A stretch of 64,000 nucleotides of DNA from Bacteroidia bacterium (lineage in GTDB: Bacteria; Bacteroidota; Bacteroidia; JAIBAJ01). Where the stretch lies: NCBI GenBank assembly GCA_019695265.1, contig JAIBAJ010000007.1:1-64000 (forward strand), written 5' to 3'. The notes beneath the pieces were generated by a model. The model saw only the letters and a program-made list of their open reading frames with translations. It was not told the origin of the DNA and made no database searches. A program made the translations under genes and the position numbers. Numbering within the stretch: the stretch's first letter is position 1; the number at the start of each line of letters is the position of its first letter. Shown here piece by piece: positions 43,801 to 53,401 of the stretch.

Positions 43801-46773
43801 CTAGTGCTGTATCACCAATTTCTTAACAGCTACAGAATTGCCATGTTGAATACGTGCATGGTAAATTCCTTGGGCATTATTTTCAAGGTTAAGTTTCAAC
43901 ATGCCACCATCTGCTTCAGTAACAGATTGCTCAAAAACGATTCGACCCATAGCGTCCATAATGGTTACGTTCAAATTTTCTTTTGTACCAAATTGGTAAT
44001 TTAAGAAAAACTCACCATTGGATGGATTTGGAACTATTGCCATTTGATCATGAGTGTTGGATTTGGTTCCTGTTATAACGGTGTTAATGGTGTCACAATC
44101 CTGAACCCAAATATCATCAACCATTACAATGAATTGGTCGTTTCCAAAATGGTGGAATGCAACATAAACTTGAGCTCCTACATAGGCCGCTGCATTAATT
44201 ACAACAGCTTGCGGAGTCCAAACAGTATCACCATCGGTACTGGCATCGTTATCGGTAACATTATACAAGCTAACATTAACAGTTTGGAAATTAGCCGGAG
44301 TTGGACCAACAGGAGAAACCAAAACTTCATAACCATCTCTGAAACCATTATCTAAATACTGATGCCACCAAGAAACCAAAACCGTATCATTTTGGATAGT
44401 CAATGGTCCAAAGGTAAACCAGTTGTCAGCTTGAACCGGGGTATCGAACCAAGAGGTTGCTGCAAGGAAATTATTGGTATCACCTGTAATAGAGTCTACG
44501 GTGTATAACAATTGCCAGTCACCATCAAAAGGAGGATTAATGGCTGAATTACCTGTACCTTGATCCTGATCATAGAAGTTAAAGGCAAAATTGGCCTGAT
44601 CAACCGGATCTACATAATAAGAACCTAAGTCAGTGATAAGTCTTGTATAACAAGTATCGGTAGTACTGGTTTGAACCACGTTGATATAATAGGAGTTGGT
44701 TTGAGTGTCAGAATTAGTTCCATCTGAAACAGTTAAACTAACTGTGTAATAACCAACAGTATTGTAAGTAATAGCAGGAGGAGTTTGTCCATTAAATGTA
44801 GCAGGAGAACCTCCGTTGAAGGTCCAGGTCCATGAAGTTGGGTTTCCTGTGCTTAAATCGGTAAAGTTGACAGTTCCACCCACATTTACCGTAGTTGGAT
44901 TTCCAACGAAATTAGCATCTAAGGCGGCAACTGCAGCATCACATTTAGAAAACAAAAACTCGTCTAATCCAAGAATAAACATATCGTTCGCCGTATGATG
45001 GAATGCGATATACACATCCTGACCATTGAAGGAAGCAGGCAAATTAGCAGTTTGTGCCGTCCATACAGTATCACCATCGGTGGCAGGATCATTATCGGCG
45101 AAAGAGGCGATGGTAGTTGCACCTGCAAAATCAGCGATGGTGTTTCCTGCAGTAGTTACCAATACTTCATATCCATCCCGGTAAGTATTATCAATCATCC
45201 AATGATACCAGCTTAAGGTTGAACTTTGAGTACCGGCAGTTAGAGGACCAAAGATGATCCAGTTATCAGCAGTTCCGGGATTATCAAAATAGGAGGTTGC
45301 CAATTGGTAAAAATCGGTATCACCAACTGCAATAACATCATAATAGGTTCCCCAATCTGTTGATGTCATTGGATTGTTTGTATTAGGTGTAAGACCATCA
45401 TTATCTGATGGAACAATAGAAAAGTTAGGATCAACAGTACTAGCTACAGAATAATAAAGGCCATTGAAATAAAACAAAGTATCACAACCGGTACCTCCAC
45501 CTCCACCTTGAGAGGTAACTGTAATATAGTTGGTGCTGGTTTGAGTATCAGAATTAGTTCCATCTGAAACAACCAATGTTACGGTATAAACACCGGGTGT
45601 ACTATAGGTAATTACGGGAGGATTTTGACCTGAGAAAGTTGACGGAGAACCACCTGCAAAAGTCCAGGTCCAACTGGTTGGATTTCCTGTTGATTGGTCG
45701 GTAAACGTTACAGTATTTCCAGCAACAACAGTGGTAGGTGAACCAACGAAAGCGGCATTTAAGGTTGCTGTTGAGGAATTACAACCACTCCAAGAAACCA
45801 ATTGTGCACGACCGGCAATTCCATTATTTGAATTGTAGGTTGTAGCCAGGATAGTATTCATTTTATTGGCTTGCTGAGTGGTGAACATGGTAGGACAAGC
45901 GGAATAATCCATAAAGTTTTCCCATTGGGTTAATTGTCCACTGCAACGTGTTTGGTTGCTAGGACAAGTAAAGGTTGGCTGATCGGTTGGAGGGGTATCG
46001 GAAAAACCATCACCAGGAGTACAACCTGCATTCGCATTTTCGTCTTCCCATGGATGAGGCAAACCCAGGTAGTGTCCGCACTCGTGGGTTAAGGTACGAT
46101 CACCTGAACCCAACACCTGATAATCTACCACAATACCATCAATTGCTTCCCAGGAAGATCCCCAAGCCGGAAGATAAGCATAACCGGCAGTTCCACCTGT
46201 TGATGGACTATAATCTGCCAAATCAACCACCCAAACATTGAGGTACTTTCTAAAATCCCAAGGATATACACCACCATCGTTTCCGGCAGGGTCTTTCATA
46301 TTATTGGTTTCTGTATCAACAGACCAGTTTGCCTTGGTGGTAGTCGTACGAATAATACCGGTAGTAGAATTACCATTCGGATCGGTAGTTGCCAAACAGA
46401 ATTGAATTTCCGCATCTGCTGCAACACTCACAAACTGTGAACGTGTATTGGAAAAATCACTATTCTGCTTCCTGTAATCTGCATTCATTTGAGCAATGGT
46501 AGCCTGGATGACTGCATCGGAGGCATTTCCGGCATTGGTGGATGAATTATAGATAACATGAAATACCATCGGAATATACTTCACAGCCTTGGGGCCGTTG
46601 TATACCGAATGGTCCATGTTTTGGTAATACTCCTGGAATTGTTGAACAGCCTCTGGATGCTCTTCAAAATACTTTTGCATTACTCGTGTTGTTCCGCATA
46701 GGTTATTTTGGGCAACCGTAGTTCCCAAAAAACCAATAGCGACAAGGGATAAAGTAGTAAGTAATTTCTTCAT
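43801..46773 (-). CDS. T9SS-secreted M43 family metalloprotease with PKD domains
   Basis: 990 residues. Signal peptide MKKLLTTLSLVAIGFLGTTVAQ. The catalytic domain (about 60-330) has the zinc site TLTHECGHYLGLPHPWED (HExxHxxGxxH) and the downstream GFSDTPPTDQP and MDYSACPTMFT (Met-turn) blocks, so M43 pappalysin type. Two PKD domains (WTWTFAGGSPSTFSGQNPPV and WTWTFNGGSPATFNGQTPPA) alternate with two cleaved-adhesin/choice-of-anchor domains (WYHWMIDNTYRDGYEVLV; WWHQYLDNGFRDGYEVLV). The C-terminal 80 residues are a type A T9SS sorting domain (MAIVPNPSNGEFFLNYQ). It is a secreted or surface protease. TAAATTTG at 46805-46812 is its -7 box. Confidence 0.93.
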   Translation of the reverse strand: MKKLLTTLSLVAIGFLGTTVAQNNLCGTTRVMQKYFEEHPEAVQQFQEYYQNMDHSVYNGPKAVKYIPMVFHVIYNSSTNAGNASDAVIQATIAQMNADYRKQNSDFSNTRSQFVSVAADAEIQFCLATTDPNGNSTTGIIRTTTTKANWSVDTETNNMKDPAGNDGGVYPWDFRKYLNVWVVDLADYSPSTGGTAGYAYLPAWGSSWEAIDGIVVDYQVLGSGDRTLTHECGHYLGLPHPWEDENANAGCTPGDGFSDTPPTDQPTFTCPSNQTRCSGQLTQWENFMDYSACPTMFTTQQANKMNTILATTYNSNNGIAGRAQLVSWSGCNSSTATLNAAFVGSPTTVVAGNTVTFTDQSTGNPTSWTWTFAGGSPSTFSGQNPPVITYSTPGVYTVTLVVSDGTNSDTQTSTNYITVTSQGGGGGTGCDTLFYFNGLYYSVASTVDPNFSIVPSDNDGLTPNTNNPMTSTDWGTYYDVIAVGDTDFYQLATSYFDNPGTADNWIIFGPLTAGTQSSTLSWYHWMIDNTYRDGYEVLVTTAGNTIADFAGATTIASFADNDPATDGDTVWTAQTANLPASFNGQDVYIAFHHTANDMFILGLDEFLFSKCDAAVAALDANFVGNPTTVNVGGTVNFTDLSTGNPTSWTWTFNGGSPATFNGQTPPAITYNTVGYYTVSLTVSDGTNSDTQTNSYYINVVQTSTTDTCYTRLITDLGSYYVDPVDQANFAFNFYDQDQGTGNSAINPPFDGDWQLLYTVDSITGDTNNFLAATSWFDTPVQADNWFTFGPLTIQNDTVLVSWWHQYLDNGFRDGYEVLVSPVGPTPANFQTVNVSLYNVTDNDASTDGDTVWTPQAVVINAAAYVGAQVYVAFHHFGNDQFIVMVDDIWVQDCDTINTVITGTKSNTHDQMAIVPNPSNGEFFLNYQFGTKENLNVTIMDAMGRIVFEQSVTEADGGMLKLNLENNAQGIYHARIQHGNSVAVKKLVIQH

Positions 46774-46804
46774 TACTAATGGATTTGTTTTATTTTATTG
46801 GTGG

Positions 46805-46812
46805 CAAATTTA
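46805..46812 (-). promoter_or_regulatory. -7 box of the M43 protease gene
   Basis: TAAATTTG on the minus strand, 31 nt before the ATG. Confidence 0.6.
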
Positions 46813-46887
46813 AGGAAGTATTTGAACTTAAATTTTTTTTCTTGAACCCAAGGAAGATTTAATTATGTTTGCTCAAAATTTTTCAAA

Positions 46888-47106
46888 ATGGGAAAAGGAG
46901 ATATCAAATCTAAAAGAGGAAAAATTGCAAACAAATCCTACGGTGTACGTCGTTTAAGAACTACAGGCAAACTAAGTGCATCAGAAATTGCAGAAGCAAA
47001 AGCAGCAAAGGCTATTCAAGCTGTTAAATCTGAAAAAGCAAAACCTGCAAAAAAAGAAGCTGAAGTAGGTGATGCAAAAAAAGCTGTAAAAGCTAAGGCT
47101 AAGTAA
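46888..47106 (+). CDS. 30S ribosomal protein THX with Lys/Ala-rich extension
   Basis: 72 residues. The first 26 (MGKGDIKSKRGKIANKSYGV plus RRLR) match the small bacterial THX protein found at the 30S head in Thermus and Bacteroidota. The C-terminal part is an Ala/Lys extension (AKAAKAIQAVKSEKAKPAKK), common in this phylum but variable in length. It is presumably a ribosome component that stabilises rRNA contacts. It is monocistronic, and a terminator follows 168 nt later. Confidence 0.85.
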   Translation: MGKGDIKSKRGKIANKSYGVRRLRTTGKLSASEIAEAKAAKAIQAVKSEKAKPAKKEAEVGDAKKAVKAKAK

Positions 47107-47274
47107 AAGCTAAACTTTTCAACCCGGTTTGTGTATTAGAAATGCACAAACGAATTAGAGTTTGTTATTTAATTCCCATGAAAATTAATTACAATCTCTA
47201 ATTCAGGGTAACCCCAATTAAATTAAGAATTAGGTATTAAATCCTTTTACTGATAGAATTGGGTTCAAAAAAAA

Positions 47275-47299
47275 AACCGATCAATGATCGGTTTTTTTT
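47275..47299. terminator. Intrinsic terminator
   Basis: Stem AACCGATC (47275-47282), loop AAT, GATCGGTT (47286-47293), flanked by A and T runs; can serve the THX gene and the lipoprotein genes from the right. Confidence 0.85.
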
Positions 47300-47314
47300 T
47301 GAATAATGCTGAAA

Positions 47315-47512
47315 TTAACTATCTAAACATTCATACCGATCTGCATCGGGTTGCGCCTTTAAATCTTCCAATTCCTGACCACATACTTCGAATGTTGGAC
47401 CTTTATTTCCATATACATTGGTATAATTACAATTGGAACATTTCTTACAACTTGAAAGACCAATAGCAAGAAATGACAACAGAACAAGGCTAATTTGAAT
47501 CGTTTTTTTCAT
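47315..47512 (-). CDS. Small Cys-rich lipoprotein, paralogue 1
   Basis: 65 residues from the ATG at 47512 (MKKTIQISLVLLSFLAIGLS then SCKKCSNCNYTN). The lipid-anchored Cys is the first of C-x2-C-x2-C, an unusual position. The C-terminus has two more Cys (FEVCGQELEDLKAQ and YECLDS). It is one of three adjacent paralogues behind the giant lectin/PKD protein. Function unknown; metal or disulfide chemistry near the outer membrane is conceivable. Confidence 0.72.
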   Translation of the reverse strand: MKKTIQISLVLLSFLAIGLSSCKKCSNCNYTNVYGNKGPTFEVCGQELEDLKAQPDADRYECLDS

Positions 47513-47516
47513 TTGA

Positions 47517-47702
47517 TTAATTACAAGTATAATTTGGGTCACTTTCTGCTTGGGTTAAATCATCATCGCAATAAGTGGTAGATGGTGATGGGGAATTACT
47601 TCCAGTATTTTTATAGGTACAAGTTTTACAACGTGTACAAGATGGTAATATAGCCAATGTAGTTCCGAAAATGGCTAATATCAAGGATATCTTTTTAATC
47701 AT
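47517..47702 (-). CDS. Small Cys-rich lipoprotein, paralogue 2
   Basis: 61 residues: MIKKISLILAIFGTTLAILP then SCTRCKTCTYKNTGSN, with the same C-x2-C-x2-C at the lipobox, and STTYCDDDLTQAESDPNYTC at the C-terminus. It starts 4 nt before the next paralogue's start region and is likely co-transcribed. Confidence 0.72.
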   Translation of the reverse strand: MIKKISLILAIFGTTLAILPSCTRCKTCTYKNTGSNSPSPSTTYCDDDLTQAESDPNYTCN

Positions 47703-47752
47703 AGCTTTAGTTTTTTTAGGTTAAAGCGGTTCACATTCAAAAAGTTTGCCAA

Positions 47753-48217
47753 TTAATCGCAAACCTTAGTTGTTGGAAATTTATTTCCCTGAGAGCAATG
47801 AATAAAATACCTATCATTCGCATACAAGGCTCTAACCAAAGCACCTGTGCGGTATTGTAATTTCAACAATTCAACTTCATGTCCACAATTTACACTATCC
47901 AAGGTATCAACACCAAGGGAATCCAGATTGGCGACATAGGCCGAATCCCAACGCAATTGCTCATTGAAATTATCAGGAATACTATCAAATATGGCAGTAT
48001 CGTATACTGCACAACCCCAACAATAGAAAGAATCGGAGTATGTTTTTAATTGATTGAAATCTTCTTCTTTACCACACTTCTCAGGACTTATATAAAGAAC
48101 ATGGCCAGAGTTGGTATCTTTTACCGTACAAATAATACACTTTTTACAACTGGAAATGGTAACCAACCCTGAAATTAAGGTTGCAACGAAGAAAATTGGA
48201 CCAAATACTTTTTTCAT
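47753..48217 (-). CDS. Cys-rich lipoprotein, paralogue 3 (longer)
   Basis: 154 residues with lipoprotein signal MKKVFGPIFFVATLISGLVT then SCKKCIICTVKDTNSG. Compared with the two short paralogues it carries an added domain of about 90 residues containing DSFYCWGCAVYDTAI (CxxC) and NCGHEVELLKLQYRTG. Its start lies 62 nt after the stop of the giant lectin/PKD gene. The function is unknown. Confidence 0.72.
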   Translation of the reverse strand: MKKVFGPIFFVATLISGLVTISSCKKCIICTVKDTNSGHVLYISPEKCGKEEDFNQLKTYSDSFYCWGCAVYDTAIFDSIPDNFNEQLRWDSAYVANLDSLGVDTLDSVNCGHEVELLKLQYRTGALVRALYANDRYFIHCSQGNKFPTTKVCD

Positions 48218-48279
48218 GTTTTGAAATTGTGGTGGCGAAATTAAATGAAATTATGAATTTTTGCGAATATTATCGGAAT

Positions 48280-51200
48280 TTATCTGATTAACGTTACTCT
48301 TCCTTTGTAATTGTATTTTCTATCCTTAAAGTCTGTGGCGTTCACCGAATAAGTATAAACTCCTTGTTGAGCATCAGCTCCTGTAGTTTGCACGATTCCA
48401 TCCCAACCATTATCCAAACTTTTGGTCCAAAACACTTCTTCTCCCCAGCGATTAAATACTTTCATCTCAAATTCCTTTACCCCTTCTCCTTGTGCATTAA
48501 ATATGGCATTCTTCTTATCCTCATTTACAGTAAAGGCACTTGGAATATACAGGGCATACAATGGAAATACACAAACCTCCTTGGTAATCTGATCTTCACA
48601 ACCAAATTGATTCCAAACCCTCAAAGTAACATCAAAGCAACCGGTATCCACAAAGGTTCTAAATGAATTGGAATCGTCTGAAAAGGTACCATCACCAAAA
48701 TCATATAACCATTCTACTGCATCTTCTGAATAATGTGTGAATTCAATGGTAGGAGCAAACATATCTACTTCCAGTTTATTAGGGAAAAACTGAGCTACAG
48801 GCAAAGGATTAACAACCACCAAAGCCGGTTCAGTAAAAGTTGCAGTACAGCCATGATTGGTCGAAATTGTTAAACTTACATCATAAACCCCCGGTAAGGT
48901 ATAGACATGTTGGGAATTAGAAATGGTACCTTGAGAATTGTCACCAAAATCAAATAAAATACTTGCCGGATCTATGGTATTGGTTTGTGACCCAATGGTT
49001 GGTACCGTAGAAAACTCAGAAAAATCAACCGCTACCGGCTGACATGAATCGCCACGAATGGTGTAATTGAAAAACGGCACAGGGGAAGGGTAAACAAAGT
49101 AATTGTTAGTAGTAGTGGCTACACAACCTGAATCGCTGATACATTTCAAAGTTACTACATAATCATTCGGACTTAAGTAGGTATGTGTTGGTGCAAAGGT
49201 CGTATCGTTTGGACTACCATCTCCATAAATCCAAACATGAGTTGCAATATTTCCCGAATTAATGGTGGATGTATTATTAAAACTTGTGGAATTACCAATA
49301 CAAACATACGCTGCTGAAAAATTAGGCTGTGGTAAAGGATTTACCACAGCTTCTTTGGTTATAGAAGCAGTACATCCATTATCACTTGTTACCGTTAACG
49401 ACACCTGAAAGCTTCCATCATTACCATAAGAATGAGTTGGAAACTGGGTTAAATTGGCAGCCGAATTATCACCAAAATTCCAAGACCAATTCGTTATTGA
49501 ACCATTGATTACGGTACTTAAATCAACAAAATGGGTGCTGTTTCCTAAACAAACAAAATCAGACGAAAAATCAGGAGTGGGGATAGGTGAAACTTCCACT
49601 TGATGCACAATGGTATTGGTGCAACCCTGATCACTGGTAACTATTAAACTTACATTGTAAATAAGTGCAGTATTGTAAGTGAAACTGGCAACAGGGGTGT
49701 AGGCATGCGTACTTGGCAAACCAGGTGCACCTTGAAACTGATTGAAGTTATAATTCCAGGAGTCAATAGTACCGGGTGCAGGAATTGTGCTATTATCAGA
49801 AAAAGTAACCGGCAAACCTTTACAAACCGGATTTGGACTGGAAGTATAATCTGCAACCGGATTTGGATTTACAACAGCATTTAGTGTGGCAGTGCTTGAA
49901 CATCCTTGGTTGGTTGTGGTAACCAAGGTAACCGGATAATTAGTATTAGGAGAATTAAAAGTAAAGGTAAAGCTAGGATTAGATTGTGCACTCACGTTAC
50001 CACCTCCAAAATCCCAGGCATATGTGGTAATAGTACCAGTAGAAACTGAACTTTGATTGGTAAATAACGATGGACTACCTTCACAAACAGGCAGCACTTC
50101 AAAATCAGTTACCGGCAGCGGATGAGCTACAGCCTGATTGGTTATGGAGGCCGTACACCCATCGGAAGTTGTTACGGTTAATGTAATGTCATAGGTGCCT
50201 GCTGCATACAAATGTGTTGTATTTGCACCTGTCCCTGCCGCTGAACCATCTCCATAATCCCAACTCCAACCAAGAATGGTTGCAGGTGGATTAATAGTTG
50301 AAGCATCGGTAATAGTTAATGGTACATCTTCACATTCCGAAGTTGTGGTAAAAGCTAAATTAGGTGCAGGGTAAACAGTAACAGCATTGGTAACTGTAGC
50401 AGTGCAACCTAAAGAGGAGGTGATATCTAATACAACATTATATGTAGCATCACTGGCAAAACTATGAGACCCATTTGTTTGAGCTAAACTTACCGAACCA
50501 TCGCCATAATTCCAATCGCTATTGGAAATCACACCATCCGTAGATGTGCTGGTATTGGTAAATGTCATTACCTGGCCGTCACACACATTATTCCAGGTAA
50601 ATGAGGCTGTTGGTGGTTGATTAATTGTTACACTGGTGGTAAATACATCCGAACAACCATTGGCAGTAGTTACAGTTAAAGTTACGGTGTAAGTTCCGGC
50701 AGAGGCATAAGTATGACAAGGTGATTGAACAACATCATTAGGGGTGCCATCTCCCCAATCCCAATCATAAGTGGAAATAGTTTCTGTGGCTGCAACAGTG
50801 CTGGTATTTACCGGACAAACCTGAGTTCCCAAACAAACATCCGCTATGGTGAAATTAGCTGTTGGAACATCAAACACATTAACCAATTGCTGCACTCCGG
50901 AGATACATCCATGGTTATCCTGAACGGCATGGGTTACCAAATACTGACCGGAAAAAGTATAGGTATAACTCACTGCATTTCCCGGAACCGGATTGGTATT
51001 ATCGCCAAAATCCCATGCATACAGAACTAAACTTCCGGCAGGGGTGGAAGTACTGGTGAAATTATTCGGTGTACCTAAACAAGCATTGGTAGATGTAAAT
51101 GATGGGGTTGGCAAGGGATAAACAGTTACAGGAACCGGCGCACTGGTTGCCACACAACCATTATTATCCTGCACGGTTAAGGTTGTATTATAGGTTCCCG

Positions 51201-52521
51201 GTGCTGAATAGACATAACCTGGATTTTGAACATTCGCAGAAAATCCATCACCCAAGTTATAACCCCAGGCTACAATGGTTCCACCTTGCACAGTTGATTG
51301 GTCTGTAAAAGGAGCAATATCTCCTAAACAATGATTGGAAACAGTAAATTGTGCTTCCGGATTAGGAAATACAGTTATAGTAAAATTATCTGATCCGGAA
51401 CATCCATTGGCATCCGTAACAGTTAAGGTAAAATTAGTGGTGTTCAGGGCTGTCCAGGTGGTGGTGGCCGCATTGGGATTGGCTATACCATCGGGTGGAC
51501 TCCAATTATAGGTTAAGGTAGGATCAGCAGGAGCAATGGAAAGGTTAATTAAAGTCCCTTCACAAACACTTTGATCCTGACCTGCAGTAACCTGAGGTGA
51601 AGGCAAAACAAGCACAGGAAAAGTTTGACTAGCGCCACAACCACTGATATCATTTACGGTTAAGGTAACGTTGTAATTTCCTGCTGTAGCATAGGTATGA
51701 GACGGGTTTTGAATTCCGGAAACAGTTGGAGTTCCATCTCCAAAGTTCCAGGTCCACTGGGTTATAGAACCTAAATTGGAAGTACTGGCATCATTAAACT
51801 GGGTTGGATTTCCTTCGCAAACCGATGGGGTAGCTGTGTTAAAGCTTGGAATTATATTTAAGCAAAACCTATGTTCATTGTTTTGTCCACCGGTAGCTGC
51901 TGTAAAACCCCAATAAACCTGACTATTACCACCAAAAATCGAAGCGATAATATTTCCGTTATAGGAGGTTCTTAAAACCCCATCAAAAAAAACCTGAAAG
52001 CTATTGGCGGCAGGATCCCAAACCAAGCGCAACACATGATAACCGCAATCTTCCACATTGCCGCTGGTAGAACTTGCCTGAACCGGACCGGCCAAATTGG
52101 AACCGGTGCCATGATCCACTCCCCCATTTTGCATAATGGCAATGTGATCATACGATGGATCACTTGAATTTTGATAGGTATCAATTTCAACAGCCAATGA
52201 AGGTGTAATACCCTGGTATCCCATTCCTCCTCCCGATGCGCCAAGACTTGTACTAACCGGTTGAAGTACAAAAGCCATTCCATCGGCACCTCCATCATTA
52301 CAACCTAAAAATACATCAAAAGAAAAATCAAATGGATTGCTTAAGTCCAATAAATTATTGTTCCAAACCGATCCAAATTGGGTATTGGAGGCCGTGGTTA
52401 ATCGATAACAATCACAACTTAATGAACTGGCATTCCCATTAACAGAGAATTGTTGAGCCCTTGATAGCAACGATGCAAAAGAAATTAAAGCTAAAACAAG
52501 TGCCCTACCTAAGGTTTTCAT
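48280..52521 (-). CDS. Giant L-type lectin and PKD-repeat adhesin with gliding-type C-terminal domain
   Basis: About 1413 residues from the ATG at 52521 (MKTLGRALVLALISFASLLS); another ATG at 52560 is possible. After the signal peptide comes an L-type (legume-like) lectin domain of about 220 residues (DFSFDVFLGCNDGGADGMAF, LRLVWDPAANSFQVFFDG). Then twelve PKD-type repeats follow, with motifs such as WTWNFGDGTP, YAWDFGDN, YDWDWGDG and WLYDFGDG, plus one Ig-like unit near residue 330 (VCEGTLINLSIAPADPTL). The end is a type B (gliding-associated) T9SS sorting domain (YIPSAFTVNEDKKN...VFNRWGEEVFW...YKGRVTLIR). A surface adhesin that binds sugars is inferred. The lipoprotein genes follow. Confidence 0.9.
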   Translation of the reverse strand: MKTLGRALVLALISFASLLSRAQQFSVNGNASSLSCDCYRLTTASNTQFGSVWNNNLLDLSNPFDFSFDVFLGCNDGGADGMAFVLQPVSTSLGASGGGMGYQGITPSLAVEIDTYQNSSDPSYDHIAIMQNGGVDHGTGSNLAGPVQASSTSGNVEDCGYHVLRLVWDPAANSFQVFFDGVLRTSYNGNIIASIFGGNSQVYWGFTAATGGQNNEHRFCLNIIPSFNTATPSVCEGNPTQFNDASTSNLGSITQWTWNFGDGTPTVSGIQNPSHTYATAGNYNVTLTVNDISGCGASQTFPVLVLPSPQVTAGQDQSVCEGTLINLSIAPADPTLTYNWSPPDGIANPNAATTTWTALNTTNFTLTVTDANGCSGSDNFTITVFPNPEAQFTVSNHCLGDIAPFTDQSTVQGGTIVAWGYNLGDGFSANVQNPGYVYSAPGTYNTTLTVQDNNGCVATSAPVPVTVYPLPTPSFTSTNACLGTPNNFTSTSTPAGSLVLYAWDFGDNTNPVPGNAVSYTYTFSGQYLVTHAVQDNHGCISGVQQLVNVFDVPTANFTIADVCLGTQVCPVNTSTVAATETISTYDWDWGDGTPNDVVQSPCHTYASAGTYTVTLTVTTANGCSDVFTTSVTINQPPTASFTWNNVCDGQVMTFTNTSTSTDGVISNSDWNYGDGSVSLAQTNGSHSFASDATYNVVLDITSSLGCTATVTNAVTVYPAPNLAFTTTSECEDVPLTITDASTINPPATILGWSWDYGDGSAAGTGANTTHLYAAGTYDITLTVTTSDGCTASITNQAVAHPLPVTDFEVLPVCEGSPSLFTNQSSVSTGTITTYAWDFGGGNVSAQSNPSFTFTFNSPNTNYPVTLVTTTNQGCSSTATLNAVVNPNPVADYTSSPNPVCKGLPVTFSDNSTIPAPGTIDSWNYNFNQFQGAPGLPSTHAYTPVASFTYNTALIYNVSLIVTSDQGCTNTIVHQVEVSPIPTPDFSSDFVCLGNSTHFVDLSTVINGSITNWSWNFGDNSAANLTQFPTHSYGNDGSFQVSLTVTSDNGCTASITKEAVVNPLPQPNFSAAYVCIGNSTSFNNTSTINSGNIATHVWIYGDGSPNDTTFAPTHTYLSPNDYVVTLKCISDSGCVATTTNNYFVYPSPVPFFNYTIRGDSCQPVAVDFSEFSTVPTIGSQTNTIDPASILFDFGDNSQGTISNSQHVYTLPGVYDVSLTISTNHGCTATFTEPALVVVNPLPVAQFFPNKLEVDMFAPTIEFTHYSEDAVEWLYDFGDGTFSDDSNSFRTFVDTGCFDVTLRVWNQFGCEDQITKEVCVFPLYALYIPSAFTVNEDKKNAIFNAQGEGVKEFEMKVFNRWGEEVFWTKSLDNGWDGIVQTTGADAQQGVYTYSVNATDFKDRKYNYKGRVTLIR

Positions 52522-52664
52522 CCAAAGTTTAAATTGGTTTAAGGTTGCTAAATTAAACATAAAAACCTAAACTTTTCCGACATAAATTGCAATTTGTCAG
52601 ATGATTCAACTTTCAACCTCAATCAGAGGAAGATTCAGTTTTAAAAAGATATTTTTGATTTATA

Positions 52665-52824
52665 GGATGCGGGCCCCCTTCGCCTTTCCCGGAGTGGTAT
52701 ATTTTTACCATAGAAACTGCACCAAGGCTCGGGTCACGCTATCGGCTGTAGTCCTCGTCCCCCTAGGCTAACGCCGTCGGGGTCCTGTGGGCTACTTGCC
52801 TCTATCGTTGCCCGAGGGTGCAAG
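52665..52824 (-). repeat. Structured intergenic repeat, copy H (type 1)
   Basis: Read on the minus strand: TTGCACCC, outer stem CTCGGG...CCCGAG (a paired change relative to TTCGGG...CCCGAA of copies A and J), inner stem GTAG...CTAC, loop GGCGTTAGCC, 3' helix GCCTT...AAGGC, end GGGGGCCCGC. Confidence 0.9.
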
Positions 52825-53054
52825 CCCAACGTGATTTACTTTTTACCAAGCCCTTCATTTCCCTAAACAGATTCCAATCTGCATACAGGTATCTATTTGG
52901 CGCCCTTGCCTTAGTAAAAGAAACGGCTCCTATATCTTACCGAATACCGTTAACAAATCTGCAAAACCAAAATGGTTTAATACTACTTATTCTATAAAGT
53001 TGGTATAAAAATGTAGAACCTAATCGGTCATTGGTCTTACCAGGAACTCCTTGG

Positions 53055-53210
53055 CTTGCACTTTCTTCCCGGGTAGGGATAGAGGCAAGTAGCTCACGGT
53101 ATATCAAGGCCTTTTAGCGAGGGCATACCGTGACTACAGCCGATAGCCCGGGCCTGAGCCAGTTTTATTCCATACAAAACGCTACTTTCATGCGAAGGCA
53201 CCCGCCTCAT
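53055..53210 (+). repeat. Structured intergenic repeat, copy I (hybrid)
   Basis: CTTGCACTTTCTT, outer stem CCCGGG...CCCGGG with type 2 block GGGTAGGGATAG, type 1 inner stem with continuous helix GTAG-C-TCACGGTAT paired with ATACCGTGA-CTAC, end ATGCGAAGGCACCCGCC. Second of two copies in one 840-nt gene-free stretch (52562-53401), whose remaining DNA holds nothing else I recognise. Confidence 0.9.
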
Positions 53211-53401
53211 CCTAAAAAAGAAAACACAGAACATTTTATCAATAAACACAAATGAATACGAATTAAGACACTGATTATCAAAATCTTATTACAACTTAAC
53301 ATTGGATTTCAGACTCCAACTTCTGGCTTTTAATTATTTATTGTTAAAAACGGAAAAGGCAAGGTCAAAATACCAATTTTTGCACTCAATTTTTTTGAAA
53401 G

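Noticed and set aside
44700-45720. Long repeats within the M43 protease as DNA repeats
   Set aside because: They are protein-level duplications of PKD and adhesin domains in one gene, not independent elements.
45975-46241. Plus-strand frame of 88 codons inside the M43 protease gene
   Set aside because: His/Pro-rich shadow of the opposite-strand gene without start signal or homology.
48280-52521. Repetitive DNA in the lectin/PKD gene as CRISPR-like
   Set aside because: Spacing of about 250 nt and codon-level similarity match PKD domain duplication; no short identical repeats with spacers.
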